This document shows, one piece after another, positions 43,816 through 55,885 of a stretch of 64,000 nt of DNA; positions within the stretch are counted from its first letter, which is position 1, and the number at the start of each line of letters is the position of its first letter. The notes below the pieces were generated by a model that was given only the letters and a program-made list of their open reading frames with translations, ran no database searches and was not told the DNA's origin. Source of the DNA: Nipponacmea schrenckii (lineage: Eukaryota; Mollusca; Gastropoda; Lottiidae); assembly GCA_030562195.1 (NCBI GenBank), contig CM060201.1, forward strand, positions 33,400,067 to 33,464,066. Direction: 5' to 3'. Both the position numbers and the translations under genes were made by a program.

Positions 43816-46800
43816 TTACTTGACATCTCGGATAGCACAACACAACACCATAGAGAAGATCATACCCAAAATCTGAAGAAAATAAAGAAGTTGATTATCA
43901 TAAATACTGTAATAACAGCTTCATGAGATAACTGGAACAAGTTATACGAACAAACCAATCTAACAGGTGTTGTGGAGAGAATTTTTAAAACAAAATAGAA
44001 CACAGAAATAAACTCTTTAATAATGATAATCTCTTAATAAAAATGAATGTTTCAAAATTGAAATAAAATTGAGCGTTTTATGAACAAGGGAAGATAACTT
44101 ACCAGAATAACAGCTATACCAATGGCGATACCAGCTACTATCATACAATATTCAGCCATAAAGGCGTAATATTTCTCATTACAGCCCTGTAAAATAACAT
44201 ACACCATCAACCACAAATATCTTTAAATAATATAGAAATCAATATAAACTGATCAATTAAAAATCAATTTATTTATAATTAACAAATAAATTGAACTAAA
44301 TCAATCAGGAGCCTTACTCTTGAAAACTGTTTTCAAGAATATAGCACAAAAACAGAATAGAAGTCTTTGATATAAAAGCACATTAAATTAAATAACTCAA
44401 ACATAAAAATCGACATAAGACAAAATGAACAAAAAAATGAGAAAATTTATTTATGATAAATGAGAATAAGTTTGAAAAATGAAGATAAACACACAATCAG
44501 TATGCTGATGATATTGAGCTATATTTCTGATGATATTAACCAAATCACCAAAAGTTAAAACAAAAGGGATTGTCCTGCAAAATAATTTTTCCAGTCTAAA
44601 AGAAAATATAATATGCCATTGAGAGTTTCAAACACAAGAAATTTGATGCTTTTAGCCATAATGATACAAATTAATAAAGTTGTTATAGATACATGACAAA
44701 TACTCAGAAGAAGGTTCCTCTTTTAGTTTCTGCCAAACATTTATGTTCTCTTATAAACTTGGCATAAATTTTTCCAGATTTTTCTGTGAAATTGCCAAAG
44801 TGTCCTAGAGAATATAAAATATAACAGGTTGTTTGTGTTAAATTTCATTATTTTGCAGAACAATTCCTTTCATATTGTTAGTAAGAGTTTCACAAACACA
44901 TCACAACAACCAGATAAAAACACTCAGTTATCTCCCATACTAACAAAATTATATCTGCAAGACCACTGTTATATTTATTACGTAAAAACAGACCCAGTTG
45001 GCTCATCCTAAATTCCTTGTAGACAATATAACATAAATCACACAATAACCACCACCCATCCTCCCAAATAAAAAGTGAACACATATTTCGAATACCCACC
45101 CCAGACCATATAATTTGACTTACATAATAACCACCCTTCCCATCCCTCCAATGAAAAGTAAAAATAAATTCCTAACCCCTAATACCAGACCTATCATGCC
45201 TCACTTTAACATGATCACAATTTCTCTACAACAAATTGAACTAGTTTAAAAAGTAAACAAAAATGCTCTACCCACTTTTAAATCCAAGGATGTTCCAAAC
45301 CCCTCTACCACTTGGCCTCCACCACACCCAAAACAAAATAATAACATAAACCTCACCCTGTGATTAAGAAAACCAAAATCTTGGAGAGCCCGAAAACACA
45401 AAACGTAACAGAATTCCTAACCTAAAACAAAAGGCCTAAGGGACCCTGCCCCAAAATCTATGGGGCTTTCTCCAAAAATCTAAGGGGCTTTCTCCAAAAA
45501 CCTAAGGGATGTTCCAAAAAATCTTAAAGGACTTTCTCCCAAATCATAAGGAACCTGACACAAACTGAATTTCCAAGGGAAGATAACTGAGAATTAAAGA
45601 CAACTATAAAACTTACAGTGAGAGGGTATGTATCACATGCGTCTGGTACATCTAAGTTAGCAAGGGTGGCGAAACCGTAATCACTAATTCCGTTGTAGGA
45701 TCCGCAACATTTAAACTGTAATAAATATGATAGGATGAGATGAGGTTACACAGATAACTTACTGTAGAGTGATATTTGCCACATGATTCTGGTATATCTC
45801 CTGTCATCTCGTAGTCCATACTGCCTGTATATGACCCACAACATTTAAACTAAAAATATATACAGCATAATATTGTAATGGAGAATACAGAGGTAAAATA
45901 TGGAGCATAGTAAGCAATAGAGAGTAAGCATAAATATGCCAATGAAAAAGAAAAGGATCTAAACACAGAGGAGAATGGAAGATGTTACTGTTTATTTCTG
46001 TATAGTCTTAGATTAAGCACAAAAAATTTATCTAAATATACCATGATATTGTAGAAGGGAAAACCAGGTAGAAAAGGTGCCAACATTTACACTAGGAATG
46101 AAAGTTAATAGTAGAGAGAGTGTAAATATTAAAGAGAAAAGAGAATGAAATATGTTTCTATAGCTGTCAACATTTTGTGTATTATAAAACAAACTAATGT
46201 TAAATATTATTGTTGTAAAAAACAAGAGAAACAAGTTTTTGTGGATAAATAAATAGAAAACTGCTCAAAAGAATGAACCAAAACAAGAGTCATCTCCCTT
46301 ACATCACTGGACATCGGGAATGACATGGACTGAACGGAGTTTTATGCCTCTTTTGCACCTTGAAGACAGGTAATGCCATGCAGTGTGCAACAAAGGAAAT
46401 TATGCCAGGACAGCAGCATAAGCCTACTGAACCTCAGAAGTAACATTGTCTGTTGCTGTAAAATACCAATTGATCTCAATCCCTGAGGTTTCGTCCCTTT
46501 TCTAAAGTATTTAAAAATGTAGATACTTGAATGTTGGTGTGAAAAAGATAGTTGGAATTTGACGTACCCCATTTTGAACAGTATCCATGAAGTTTTTAGA
46601 GTGTTCATCTTTGTAGTAATTCTTGACAGCATCATCTAGCATCATACCAGTCCAGTCTTTAAACTGAAACATACATAAACATCAACAATATATTCATTTG
46701 GAAGGTGTAGAGAGTTTGTTAAAGTCAGATCATTTTTTATTCCATGGTAATTCTTTATTTATCATAATAGATGATTATATATCTGTAAATTAGCACTTTT

Positions 46801-47714
46801 TGCTGAGCTAGCACCTTTTAACAGATTCAAATGGACAGGTTATTTAAGAACTTTTCCAACAATACAATGTACAATGAATGTGATTTGAGTATTCATGTTT
46901 AAATAAACCTCCACCATCTTTTCAGTATTATTTGTGAAGAGTGGTATTATGATAGGTGAGGAAGGTAATATCCTAAGATATACTTCTAATCTTAATTAAA
47001 TGGCGTTTTCTGTATTTAATTTGATCAAAATACTTACACTGTCTTTAGCTACAACAGCCCAGATACCAGCTCCCAGTAAGATTGCAAATATTATAAACAG
47101 ACATACGAAAAACTGAAATATAGAAAATATATTAAGATTAATCATCAGTGGTTAGAACAATACTTCCTGGTCCAGGTTCAGGAGTTGCTATTTAAAAGCA
47201 TTATGGTGATAACCAGCAGGGAATATTGTTATACTTAAACTTATATCTCAAATCTTTATCCATCTCTTATCATTTTCCCTTATATCTAACAATACTTAAT
47301 ATGCCAAGTTCAGGAGTTACCATTAAGCCATTATAGTGCTATTATATTACTATATTATCTAGGTGTACACTTATATTCGAAAAAAGGATGGCAGCAGAAA
47401 ATGGCAAAATCTATTGTTATAAGTCAATATTCATACAGGTGTATACATATTTTCAGAATAAAAGGGATGATGTGGGCATAAAAAATGGGGGGTTCATAAG
47501 GCAGTATACTCACCATTCCCAGCATGCACTGGCTCTCTCTAATAGCACCGCAGCATCCGAGGAAACCAATGATCATGATAATAATGCCCACAGCTATCAG
47601 TAGATACGACAAGGTATAGAAGATGTTGAAGCCATCTGATTTGTTGACATATTGAGCTACATCTTGATCCACTCGTAACCAGATTCCTACACCTAATATA
47701 GCACAGCCTAACAA
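43816..47714 (-). CDS. Tetraspanin (first coding exon not in view)
   Basis: Phase-0 exons: 47514-47714, 47038-47112, 46568-46663, then either 45763-45849 or 45617-45715, then 44103-44186 and 43816-43872. These give about 200 residues of an expected 220-240. The first exon seen begins inside membrane segment 1 (LLGCAILGVGIWL), then segment 2 with the intracellular Cys motif (FLGCCGAIRESQC), segment 3 (FFVCLFIIFAILLGAGIW), the large extracellular loop with CCG, PxxC and GC (four Cys), and segment 4 (IAIGIAVILILGMIFSMVL) ending CCAIRDVK. The pattern is close to CD9/CD81-type tetraspanins, which organise membrane protein clusters; the exact orthologue is not determined. The missing exon should encode the N-terminal tail and the start of segment 1. 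I did not find it up to 64000. The stop TAA overlaps a perfect GTAAGT donor, so a further 3' exon is possible. Confidence 0.9.
45437..45545. repeat. Degenerate repeat of about 22 bp, four copies
   Basis: GGGCTTTCTCCAAAAATCTA recurs with changes four times, just downstream of tetraspanin exon 4b, in the intron before exon 5. No function is evident. Confidence 0.6.
45617..45715 (-). CDS. Tetraspanin alternative loop exon 4b
   Basis: Thirty-three codons, phase 0 at both ends, acceptor TTACAG and donor GTAAGT. It encodes FKCCGSYNGISDYGFATLAN then LDVPDACDTYPLT. It supplies the same CCG and PxxC cysteines as exon 4a but a different surface between them, four residues longer. It is open and free of defects, so there is no sign of decay. 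Confidence 0.85.
45763..45849 (-). CDS. Tetraspanin alternative loop exon 4a
   Basis: Twenty-nine codons, phase 0 at both ends, acceptor TTTTAG and donor GTAAGT. It encodes FKCCGSYTGSMDYEMTGDIP then ESCGKYHST. The shared start FKCCGSY with exon 4b shows that one arose from the other by exon duplication. Only 47 nt of intron separate it from 4b. Confidence 0.85.
46365..46440 (+). repeat. Dispersed repeat C, copy 4
   Basis: GAAGACAGGTAATGCCATGC then AGTGTGCAACAAAGG, in the tetraspanin intron between exons 3 and 4a. Same family as 7163 and 35890. Confidence 0.5.
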
Positions 47715-47767
47715 CTGAAATAGACAAACAAATGCATATTAAAATATAGTATTAACTTTAATAAGGT

Positions 47768-48535
47768 ATTTTGACAGTGGTATTTCTGTATCGCTCTACA
47801 ATTGATGTATAGAGCACTATTTTGACAGTGGTATTTCTGAATCGATCTACAATTGATGTATAGAGCACTATTTTGACAGTGGTATTTCTGTACCCTCTAC
47901 AAATGATGTATTGAGCAGTTCTTTAACAGTGGTAGTTCTGTATCGCTCTACAATTGATGTATTGAGCACGATTTTAACAGTGGTATTTCTATATTGATCT
48001 ACAATTTGAGCACTATTTTAACAGTGGTATTTAAATATAGCTCTACAATTGATGAACTAATCTGTATTATAACGGGGATATTTCTATATCACTCTACAAT
48101 TGATGTATTGAGCACTATTTTAACAGTGGTATTTATATATCACTCTACAATTGATGAATTGAGCACTTTTTTAACAATGGTATTTCTATATCACTCTACA
48201 ATTGATGAATTGAGCACTATTTTAACAGTGGTATTTCTATATCACTCTATAATTTATATATTGAAAACTATTTTAACAGTGGTATTTCTATATCGCTCTA
48301 CTGATAATGTATTGAGCACTTCTTTAATAGTGGTATTTCTATATCGCTCTACAATTGATGTATTGAGCACTTCTTTAATAGTGGTATTTCTATATCGCTC
48401 TACAATTGATGTATTGAGCACTATTTTAACAGTGGTATTTCTGTACCCTCTACAATTGATGTATTGAGCACTATTTTAACAGTGGTATTTCTGTACCCTC
48501 TACAATTGATGTATTGAGCACTATTTTAGCTATGT
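47768..48535. repeat. 51-52-bp minisatellite, about 15 copies
   Basis: Units carry GTGGTATTTCTGTATCGCTC, TACAATTGATGTATTGAGCA and CTATTTTAACA. Length changes by one base with the T run. The 157-residue frame across the 51-bp units is an artefact. It starts about 50 bp upstream of the first tetraspanin exon seen, in the unfinished intron. Confidence 0.9.
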
Positions 48536-50440
48536 GAACTCTCAGAAATGTATACAGTCAGTTAACAAACTATAAAGTCTGACCATGTTCAACAGGCCTA
48601 AACAGGAGCATGCCGGTCACATCTTAAATAATGGACAATCGATGGTAACTATTTACTATATCACATAGGCCTAGTGTTATTGTCATATGTGATCTGTAAC
48701 AGGAGATTGTGAGCAGTAATAATAACTATCTAATCCCAGTTTGTTTTCAAGTCATTTTCTATTTGAGTACTTGCAATATTCAATTATCATCATACTAAAT
48801 ACTAAAAGAGATTCATGGACATCAATAATTTATGAAGTTTGTTTGGATACTGTCATGTCAAGTGACATCTGACACTGTATCCGATGGTAACGTATTGGCA
48901 CTGATGTCAGTCTTGTTTACATTGTCAATAATAATATTATGTTACTATGACAACTAATAAACACCTCATAGATATAAACAAACAATATATTGACAAAGAA
49001 AGAATGAATGAATTGTTCTGTTGTAGAAGATTGAGAGAAATGAGTTTTAAATCCAACCCAAAAACTGAGAAATATGAAAGACAGGTTTTTCAATCTTTTT
49101 CTTTCTATTACACTTTCCTCATTGATTGCATCATTCCCCCCTTCTCGAATCAATCCCTACTATTACCCCTTTCCAATTCTTGAGCACTACCCCCCTTCCC
49201 CTGAAATCTTTAATACTACCCCCATTTCTCATTATATATCTTTATCATTTCTTAAAACTCTAATGTTTTACCTTAAACCTTTCTCATGTTGTAGAAAATA
49301 GCCTGACTGAACAGAAAGACTTATTTCTTGAAAATCGTGCAAGAATTTTTTAGTATGCTACTAAGTGCTGTTCTGCAAAAAATTAAACATAACCCCCCAG
49401 GTTAAAAATACACTGCTGTTATCTGATATGAATTCTCAAATGTTAACTTATAAATGTTAAAAAAATTTTCAATTCCAATTTTCAGAGCAGGTTTCCTGAT
49501 CAAAGTTCTTTATCAGAAACCTGCCTCAACATCAGAAAGATGAGCTCTGGTCAATAAATCATTTTTAATTATAAAATATTAATCATCAAAAAGCAATAAA
49601 TCATCAGCTGGACATTAATTATCATTGTTAATTTACTAATTAGATTATTAACTTTAATTATGTATATATATATATATACTTCATTTGATGATAACAGTTG
49701 TTTGTTGTGCTGAAACCTTTATACTTCCCTATTAAAGAAGTGTGTTATACCATAATTTATTCCTGTGTTGATGTTATAGAACTTCAATTAAATTTTCTTA
49801 ATTTATGACTCTTATGTTAAAGAGACAAGTTGCTACTATTTAATACAATAATATTTTTATATCAGAAATAGGAAATTTTGTAATTAAGTTTATTACATCC
49901 ATGTGTCCAGTGTTATCTACTTTTGGAACCGAAACTGACAACTTGTCACTTCTGGAGAATGCAATAAATATATATAAATTCCTACTTTGGGCAATTTTTT
50001 AAGAATTTTTGTACAATTCTAGTACTTCTGAAGACATTTTACAAGGGAGGCCTCATTTGTACTTCTGCTGAAATAAAACTCCACCAATACTTATGCAAGT
50101 CAAATAATCTCTGGCACAACATCAACAATATAATTATTTTCTGATAAATTATACTTTTGAGACCTACACAATTTTCTTTTCTGAATAATCACATGACAAA
50201 ACTGAGCGGAGATCTTAATACATATACCAAGGTAAAGGCCACCATTTAAATAAAAATACAACAACAAGACATCATGAATAATTTTTCACTTAGTAGTTTT
50301 ATATTTTCTGGTTTTCTTCTGACAGAATTGTTACAAGAAGATAAATTAAGATATAACATGACTGTTGTCTGAATAACTAGTCTTTATAACAATGGAGATT
50401 TCTTTATATTATTACTGACAGCAACATCTATCATTATACA
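48536..50440. other. Tetraspanin upstream intron, no feature beyond a short (TA)n
   Basis: About 1.9 kb without splice-bounded coding frames or clear repeats, apart from a (TA)n run at about 49662-49678. A weak match to the end of repeat E (TACTTCTGAAGACATTTTAC) lies near 50021. Confidence 0.4.
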
Positions 50441-50455
50441 CAATCAGGCTTAATG

Positions 50456-50515
50456 AGGGCAGGGTGTAGCTCAACTAATTAGAGTGTTGAAATCTTGAAG
50501 GTTTTATCCAACAAA
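50456..50515 (+). mobile_element. tRNA-like SINE head
   Basis: GGGCAGGGTGTAGCTCAACT then AATTAGAGTG resembles a tRNA D-arm with A-box. GGTTTTATCC about 30 bp on is a weak B-box. There is no acceptor stem closing it, so it is not a functional tRNA gene. Confidence 0.4.
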
Positions 50516-50639
50516 TGATAGGTTTATTGAATTATCATTCACAATCAGACTTACCAAGGACAAGGGGTAGGTTGAGTCAGTGTGTTTACATTTTGATGGT
50601 TGCATGTAAATAAGAAATTGAAAAACATATAAGAGTTGC

Positions 50640-50880
50640 AACCCATCATCAATGTCTAAAAGCTAACAAAATCTACAGGGTACAAATAGCTAGGTCCAAT
50701 AGCTATCCGGGATCATAGAAGATGACAAAACACATGGGTAAACAGGAAAGATGTCCACAAATTATTGTTAGATTTGAATAGTGTTGAATATGACAAAATC
50801 AATGTGATAGAGTCCAATAGCTACCCTGGATCATTACAGATGGAAACAGACATTGGGTATAAAAGTCATGAATCTATACT
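50640..50880. repeat. Duplicated segment of about 120 bp
   Basis: GGTCCAATAGCTATCCGGGA and GAGTCCAATAGCTACCCTGG, each followed by ATCAT and a GATGxAAACA-type stretch, are partners about 125 bp apart. No gene. Confidence 0.4.
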
Positions 50881-50934
50881 GTAGGTAAAAGGTAAGAAAG
50901 AATGTACTATATGTTACAAGGATAACAACTAAGT

Positions 50935-51185
50935 TTTCACGATTTAAGATCCTTTTTACCAACTGGTCCTTGGTCAAATTTCTTAGAATTGAACTTTACC
51001 GTTTACATGAGGAATGATGAGTGAAAATGAATTTTTCAAGGTAATTGGACTTTCAAATATCGATTGAGATAGGAACCCACAGCCACCATTTGCTCAACAT
51101 AACCAAGTAAATAATGTCATAATTGTAAAGAACCAACTCTCTAAGCGCTTGTGCTGTAGATATCAAAACGCTAATTTGTAGTCTC
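50935..51185 (-). mobile_element. SINE family A, copy 3
   Basis: Read on the minus strand: ATCTACAGCACAAGCGCTTA with GAGAGTTGGTTC (a single A-box head), TTATTTACTTGGTTATGTTG, a B-box-like GTGGGTTCCTATCTC, then CAATTACCTTGAAAAATTCA. This is the unamplified layout of the element at 12500-13017 and shows what the ancestral head looked like. Confidence 0.7.
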
Positions 51186-51519
51186 CTGCTTACCCAGATC
51201 AACACCATCTGTGGAACATTCAAGGTATTTCACACCTCACTTAACCTCAATTCCTTTCATCCCTGGAAATTTTTATCACAAGAAAGACAAATGAAAGGGG
51301 ATCTAAAAATAATTAGAGCTATTTCCTGAAATACTGCAATTACTTCCCCTTACAACGGATATTATGTAATTGTTTTGTCAATACAATATTTTATAGCCAA
51401 TTACAATTAATCAAAATAACTGATTTCAATAGAACAATTAAAAAAACAATTAAACCATGGAGTTTTATTTTAATATTTTAAATGTGAATATTTGTCGTAC
51501 AGGGTTAGGTTGGCTTTTA

Positions 51520-52115
51520 GTGTCTCAGTCTCAGAAACAGGCAAGTTTTAGCTAAGCTAATCAGTAATAGTGTTAACAGCTCACAGTCACAATTTGAGCC
51601 CTCAAATCCATGTGTGTCTAGAATTTTTTGAGTTTGAAAGTATAAATGACTAATACATTCTTGAGACTACATGTATATTAAAGATAAAAGGAAATAGAAA
51701 ATGAAATGAATAGACTTTTACGTCCTACTCAAATAAAAGAAAAAGCCTTGTATAAAATATAGAAAGTAAAATTCCTAGTCCTATATACAGGCACAGGTTC
51801 GCCATTTGTGTGACCAATCATACTGTTGTCTTAGAAACAGGAAATATTTAGCTACGATAATTAGTTCACCATTGAAATTTAAGCTTCCTAATCCACGTAT
51901 GTCTAGAACTCTTCGAGATTGAAAGTAAAAATAACTTATCATTTCTTGAGATTGTGATAAAAGAAAAATTGCCTAGTAAAAAAATAGAAAGTACAATTCC
52001 TAGTTTGAGGTATTTTTGAAGGATTTATGCTCCTTTCATGCATTTCTTATACTTCTGAAGACTATTTAAATATATTCAGCACCCAAATCAACTCTCTAAA
52101 TTGGCCAACCTGTCT
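51520..52115. repeat. Dispersed repeat E, two tandem partial copies
   Basis: Both parts contain a GTCTxAGAAACAGG start, a TTTAGCTA-xx-TAATxAGT block, CC-xx-GTxTGTCTAGAA and GAAAGTA. The second continues to TACTTCTGAAGACTATTTAA and CACCCAAATCAACTCTCTAA. They show the fuller layout of the family seen at 43040 and 55608. Confidence 0.6.
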
Positions 52116-52979
52116 CTTTAAGTGTTTATTTTTTATTATTTAGGCCTGCAAAAATATATATTTAGAAACAGAACCCAGGATAACAGGTTAGTGACTATAT
52201 AAACATGAAACCTAATTGAGAATTGTTTTAAAACACATGTTATGTTTGGTCTATTAGGTGAGGATGCGTCAATCATTTACAATAACAACTGTTATTATGT
52301 TTCAACTGGAATATTTCTCCTAGTATCCAACTTTAACATTACTTAAATGAATATGGTCTGTCAATATTCTTTTATTTACATTCAGTTATCAGAAATGCCC
52401 CCCAATAGGTTTATTCTGAACTTGTCCTTTGCTATTTGGCCCCCAATTTATCTCCCTTTGCAGCAACATTCCAGTCTATCATATTCCATCTGCTTCACTA
52501 CTAAAATGCACACAGGATCGGAAATTCAAATTGGAACATGTATAATTTATTATGTGGACTAATATTATAATGGTGAGGGAAAAGAGGAAAGGCGTGGAGA
52601 GAGAGAGGGTCAAATTGGGAGGCGGCATTACGGGAAAGGAACAATGTAGGAAGACACCACAAATACCATATGAAAGAATTGAGAAAGGAGAACTATGAGA
52701 ATTGGAAGAAGCAGTCCAGTTTTCACTGTATCTCTGGATTAAACAGGTAGACAACTCTAGATCATAAAACAAGATAATAGGATACCTGTTGGTTAATAAA
52801 ACTAAATAATGTTAACAGAGTAACAGTATTAAAACTTAACGAGGGAATGTTCTGAAACCACACCTAATTTATCTTCTAAATAAAAAACTTCCTTATACTC
52901 ATCCTCCCAGACAAAATTAAATAGTTTTATATCCTACTACTATACACCTCATTGGTCTACTGAATTTACATCCTATGTT
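52116..52979. other. Tetraspanin upstream intron, nothing recognised
   Basis: No exon, array or element with clear ends. The frames of 71 and 97 codons at 52347 and 52479 overlap on opposite strands and resemble no family. Confidence 0.4.
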
Positions 52980-55015
52980 CTGTACCTTACTGGGCTAATG
53001 AAATGTAGTTTTATATCCAACTGTTCTACATCTTATTGGACATTTGAAATGACATGTAGTTTTATATCCAACTGTTCTGTACATTATTTGAACTTTTGAA
53101 ATGAAATATAGTTTTATATCCAACTGTTCTGTATCTTATTGGACTATTGAAATGAAATGTAGTTTTATATCCAACTGTTCAGTATCTTATTGGACTATTG
53201 AAATGAAATGTAGTTTTATATCCAACTGTTCTGTATCTTATTGAACTACTGAAATGAAATGTAGTTTTATATCCAACTGTTCTGTATCTTATTGGACTAT
53301 TGAAATGAAATGTAGTTTTATATCAAACTGTTCTATATCTTATTGGACTATTGAAATGAAATGTAGTTTTATATCCAACTGTTCTATATCTTATTGGACT
53401 ATTGAAATGAAATAGAGTTTTATATCCTACTGTTCTGTACCTTACTGGGCTAATGAAATGAAATGAAGTTTTATATCCAACTGTTCTGTATCTTATTATG
53501 CTAATGAAATGAAATAAAGTTTTATATCCATCTGTTCTATATCTTATTGAACTACTGAAATGAAATGTAGTTTTATATCCAACTGTTCTATATCTTATTG
53601 AACTATTTTAATGAAATTTAGTTTTATATCCAACTGTTCTATATCTTATTGAACTACTGAAATGAAATGTAGTTTTATATCCAACTGTTCTATATCTTAT
53701 TGAACTATTGAAATGAAAGGTAGTTTTATATCCAACTGTTCTGCACCTTATTGAACTATTGAAATGAAATTTAGTTTTATATCCAACTGTTCTATATCTT
53801 ATTGAACTACTGAAATGAAATTTAGTTTTATATCCAACTGTTCTATATCTTATTGAACTATTGAAATGAAAGGTAGTTTTATATCCAACTGTTCTGTATC
53901 TTATTGGACTATTGAAATGAAATGTAGTTTTATATCCAACTGTTCTATATCTTATTGGACTATTGAAATGAAATGTAGTTTTATATCCAACTGTTCTGCA
54001 CGTTATTGAACCTTTGAAATGAAATAAAGTTTTATATCTGTCTGTTCTGTATCTTATTGGACTATTGAAATGAAATGAAGTTTATATCCAACTGTTCTGT
54101 ATCTTATTGAACGACTGAAATGAAATGTAGTTTTATATCCAACTGTTCTATATCTTATTGAACTATTGAAATGAAAGGTAGTTTTATATCCAACTGTTCT
54201 GTATCTTATTGGACTATTGAAATGAAATGTAGTTTTATATCCAACTGTTCTATATCTTATTGAACTATTGAAATGAAATGTAGTTTTATATCCAACTGTT
54301 CTGTACCTTATTGAACTATTGAAATGAAATAGAGTTTTATATCCTACTGTTCTGTACCTTACTGGGCTAATGAAATGAAGTTTTATATCCAACTGTTCTG
54401 TATCTTATTGGGCTAATGAAATGAAATAAAGTTTTATATCCAACTGTTCTATATCTTATTGAACTACTGAAATGAAATGTAGTTTTATATCCAACTGTTC
54501 TATATCTTATTGAACTATTGAAATGAAATGTAGTTTTATATCCAACTGTTCTATATCGTATTGAACTACTGAAATGAAATGTAGTTTTATATCCAACTGT
54601 TCTATATCTTATTGAACTATTGAAATGAAATGTAGTTTTATATCCAACTGTTCTATATCTTATTGAACTATTGAAATGAAATGTAGTTTTATATCCAACT
54701 GTTCTGTATCTTATTGGACTATTGAAATGAAATGTAGTTTTATATCCAACTGTTCTATATCTTATTGGACTATTGAAATGAAATGTAGTTTTATATCCAA
54801 CTGTTCTATATCTTATTGAACTATTGAAATGAAATAGAGTTTTATATCCTACTGTTCTGTACCTTACTGGGCTAATGAAATGAAATGAAGTTTTATATCC
54901 AACTGTTCTGTATCTTATTGAACTATTGAAATGAAATGTAGTTTTATATCCAACTGTTCTGCACGTTATTGAACCTTTGAAATGAAATAAAGTTTTATAT
55001 CTGTCTGTTCTGTAC
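52980..55015. repeat. 51-bp satellite, about 39 copies
   Basis: The unit is GAAATGAAATGTAGTTTTAT, ATCCAACTGTTCTATATCTT, ATTGAACTATT. Blocks of variants (GGACTATT; AGAGTTTTATATCCTACTG with CTTACTGGGCTAATGAAATG) occur two or three times in the same order, for example near 53410, 54320 and 54835, which indicates duplication of multi-unit segments. The 112-residue minus-strand frame is an artefact. Confidence 0.95.
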
Positions 55016-55319
55016 TATTGACCTATATAATTTAATCCTAACGATCTATAACTTATTGGACTAATGAAGTGAAATTTTATTTGAGACAGTGACATGAATA
55101 TATAAGAAAACAGGTTATATTTCGTTTAAAATGAATCAGACTGCTCAAACTAGATCTAACTATAATACAGTTTGTTTATAAATTCATTTCATCCCAACAG
55201 GTGATAAATCAGAAGTCTTCTTTATAAACAAACAATAAACACACTACCCTATACATCTGGTTCAACTTATCAGCCTAATGTCTTATCTAATATTCAAATT
55301 TGTCATGTCATATATTGAA

Positions 55320-55510
55320 TATTAGGCAGTTGCTCTCTGAAGCTGAGTCGTTCGGATGGGACAAATAACCAAGGCCTTGTGTGCTACAGGATGTGCACAA
55401 GATCCCTCGACTCACAAAAAGAGTAGGCTAATGCTGGCGCCCTGGCAAAATTTTATCCCTTTGCACTGCTTGGTTTTGTCAATCTTCATTAGTCTAGCAG
55501 TTGCAAAAGC
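55320..55510 (+). mobile_element. SINE family B, copy 2
   Basis: GTCGTTCGGATGGGACAAAT then AACCAAGGCCTTGTGTGCTA matches the central domain of the copy at 21715. The 3' part (GAGTAGGCTAATGCTGGCGC then CCTGGCA) matches the copy at 61455. The tRNA-like head is not recognisable. Confidence 0.7.
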
Positions 55511-55604
55511 ATAAGGGGTATAACTTAATGATGCCTATCCCACTACCTTACTCTTTACTAAATCCATTTGACCTATTGAACATCAATCTGTGAAGTGGGT
55601 ATTT

Positions 55605-55885
55605 GTTTTATTTAAGCTAATCAGTAACAATGATCACAGTTCTCTGTCAAAAGTTGATCCATTGAATTAACATTTCTCCAGAATTATCCTTCTTAGAAAA
55701 TCAAAATGATGACTCAACATTTCTGCACAATATTTAGAAAAGACATGTTAAGAACTCGATAATGAAAATTTCTAGTTTGAGGTGTTTTATGAAGAAATTA
55801 AGCAATATTTGTGCAGTCTAGTATTTCAAAAGACAATTTATATTCAAGAACCAAATCAACCCCCTAAAATGGTGAACCATAACTT
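55605..55885. repeat. Dispersed repeat E, copy 4
   Basis: TTTAAGCTAATCAGTAACAA, TTCTAGTTTGAGGTGTTTTA and ACCAAATCAACCCCCTAAAA with TGGTGAACC follow the family layout of 43040 and 51520. Confidence 0.6.

Noticed and set aside
47994..48467. 157-residue frame
   Set aside because: Read-through of the 51-bp minisatellite inside a tetraspanin intron.
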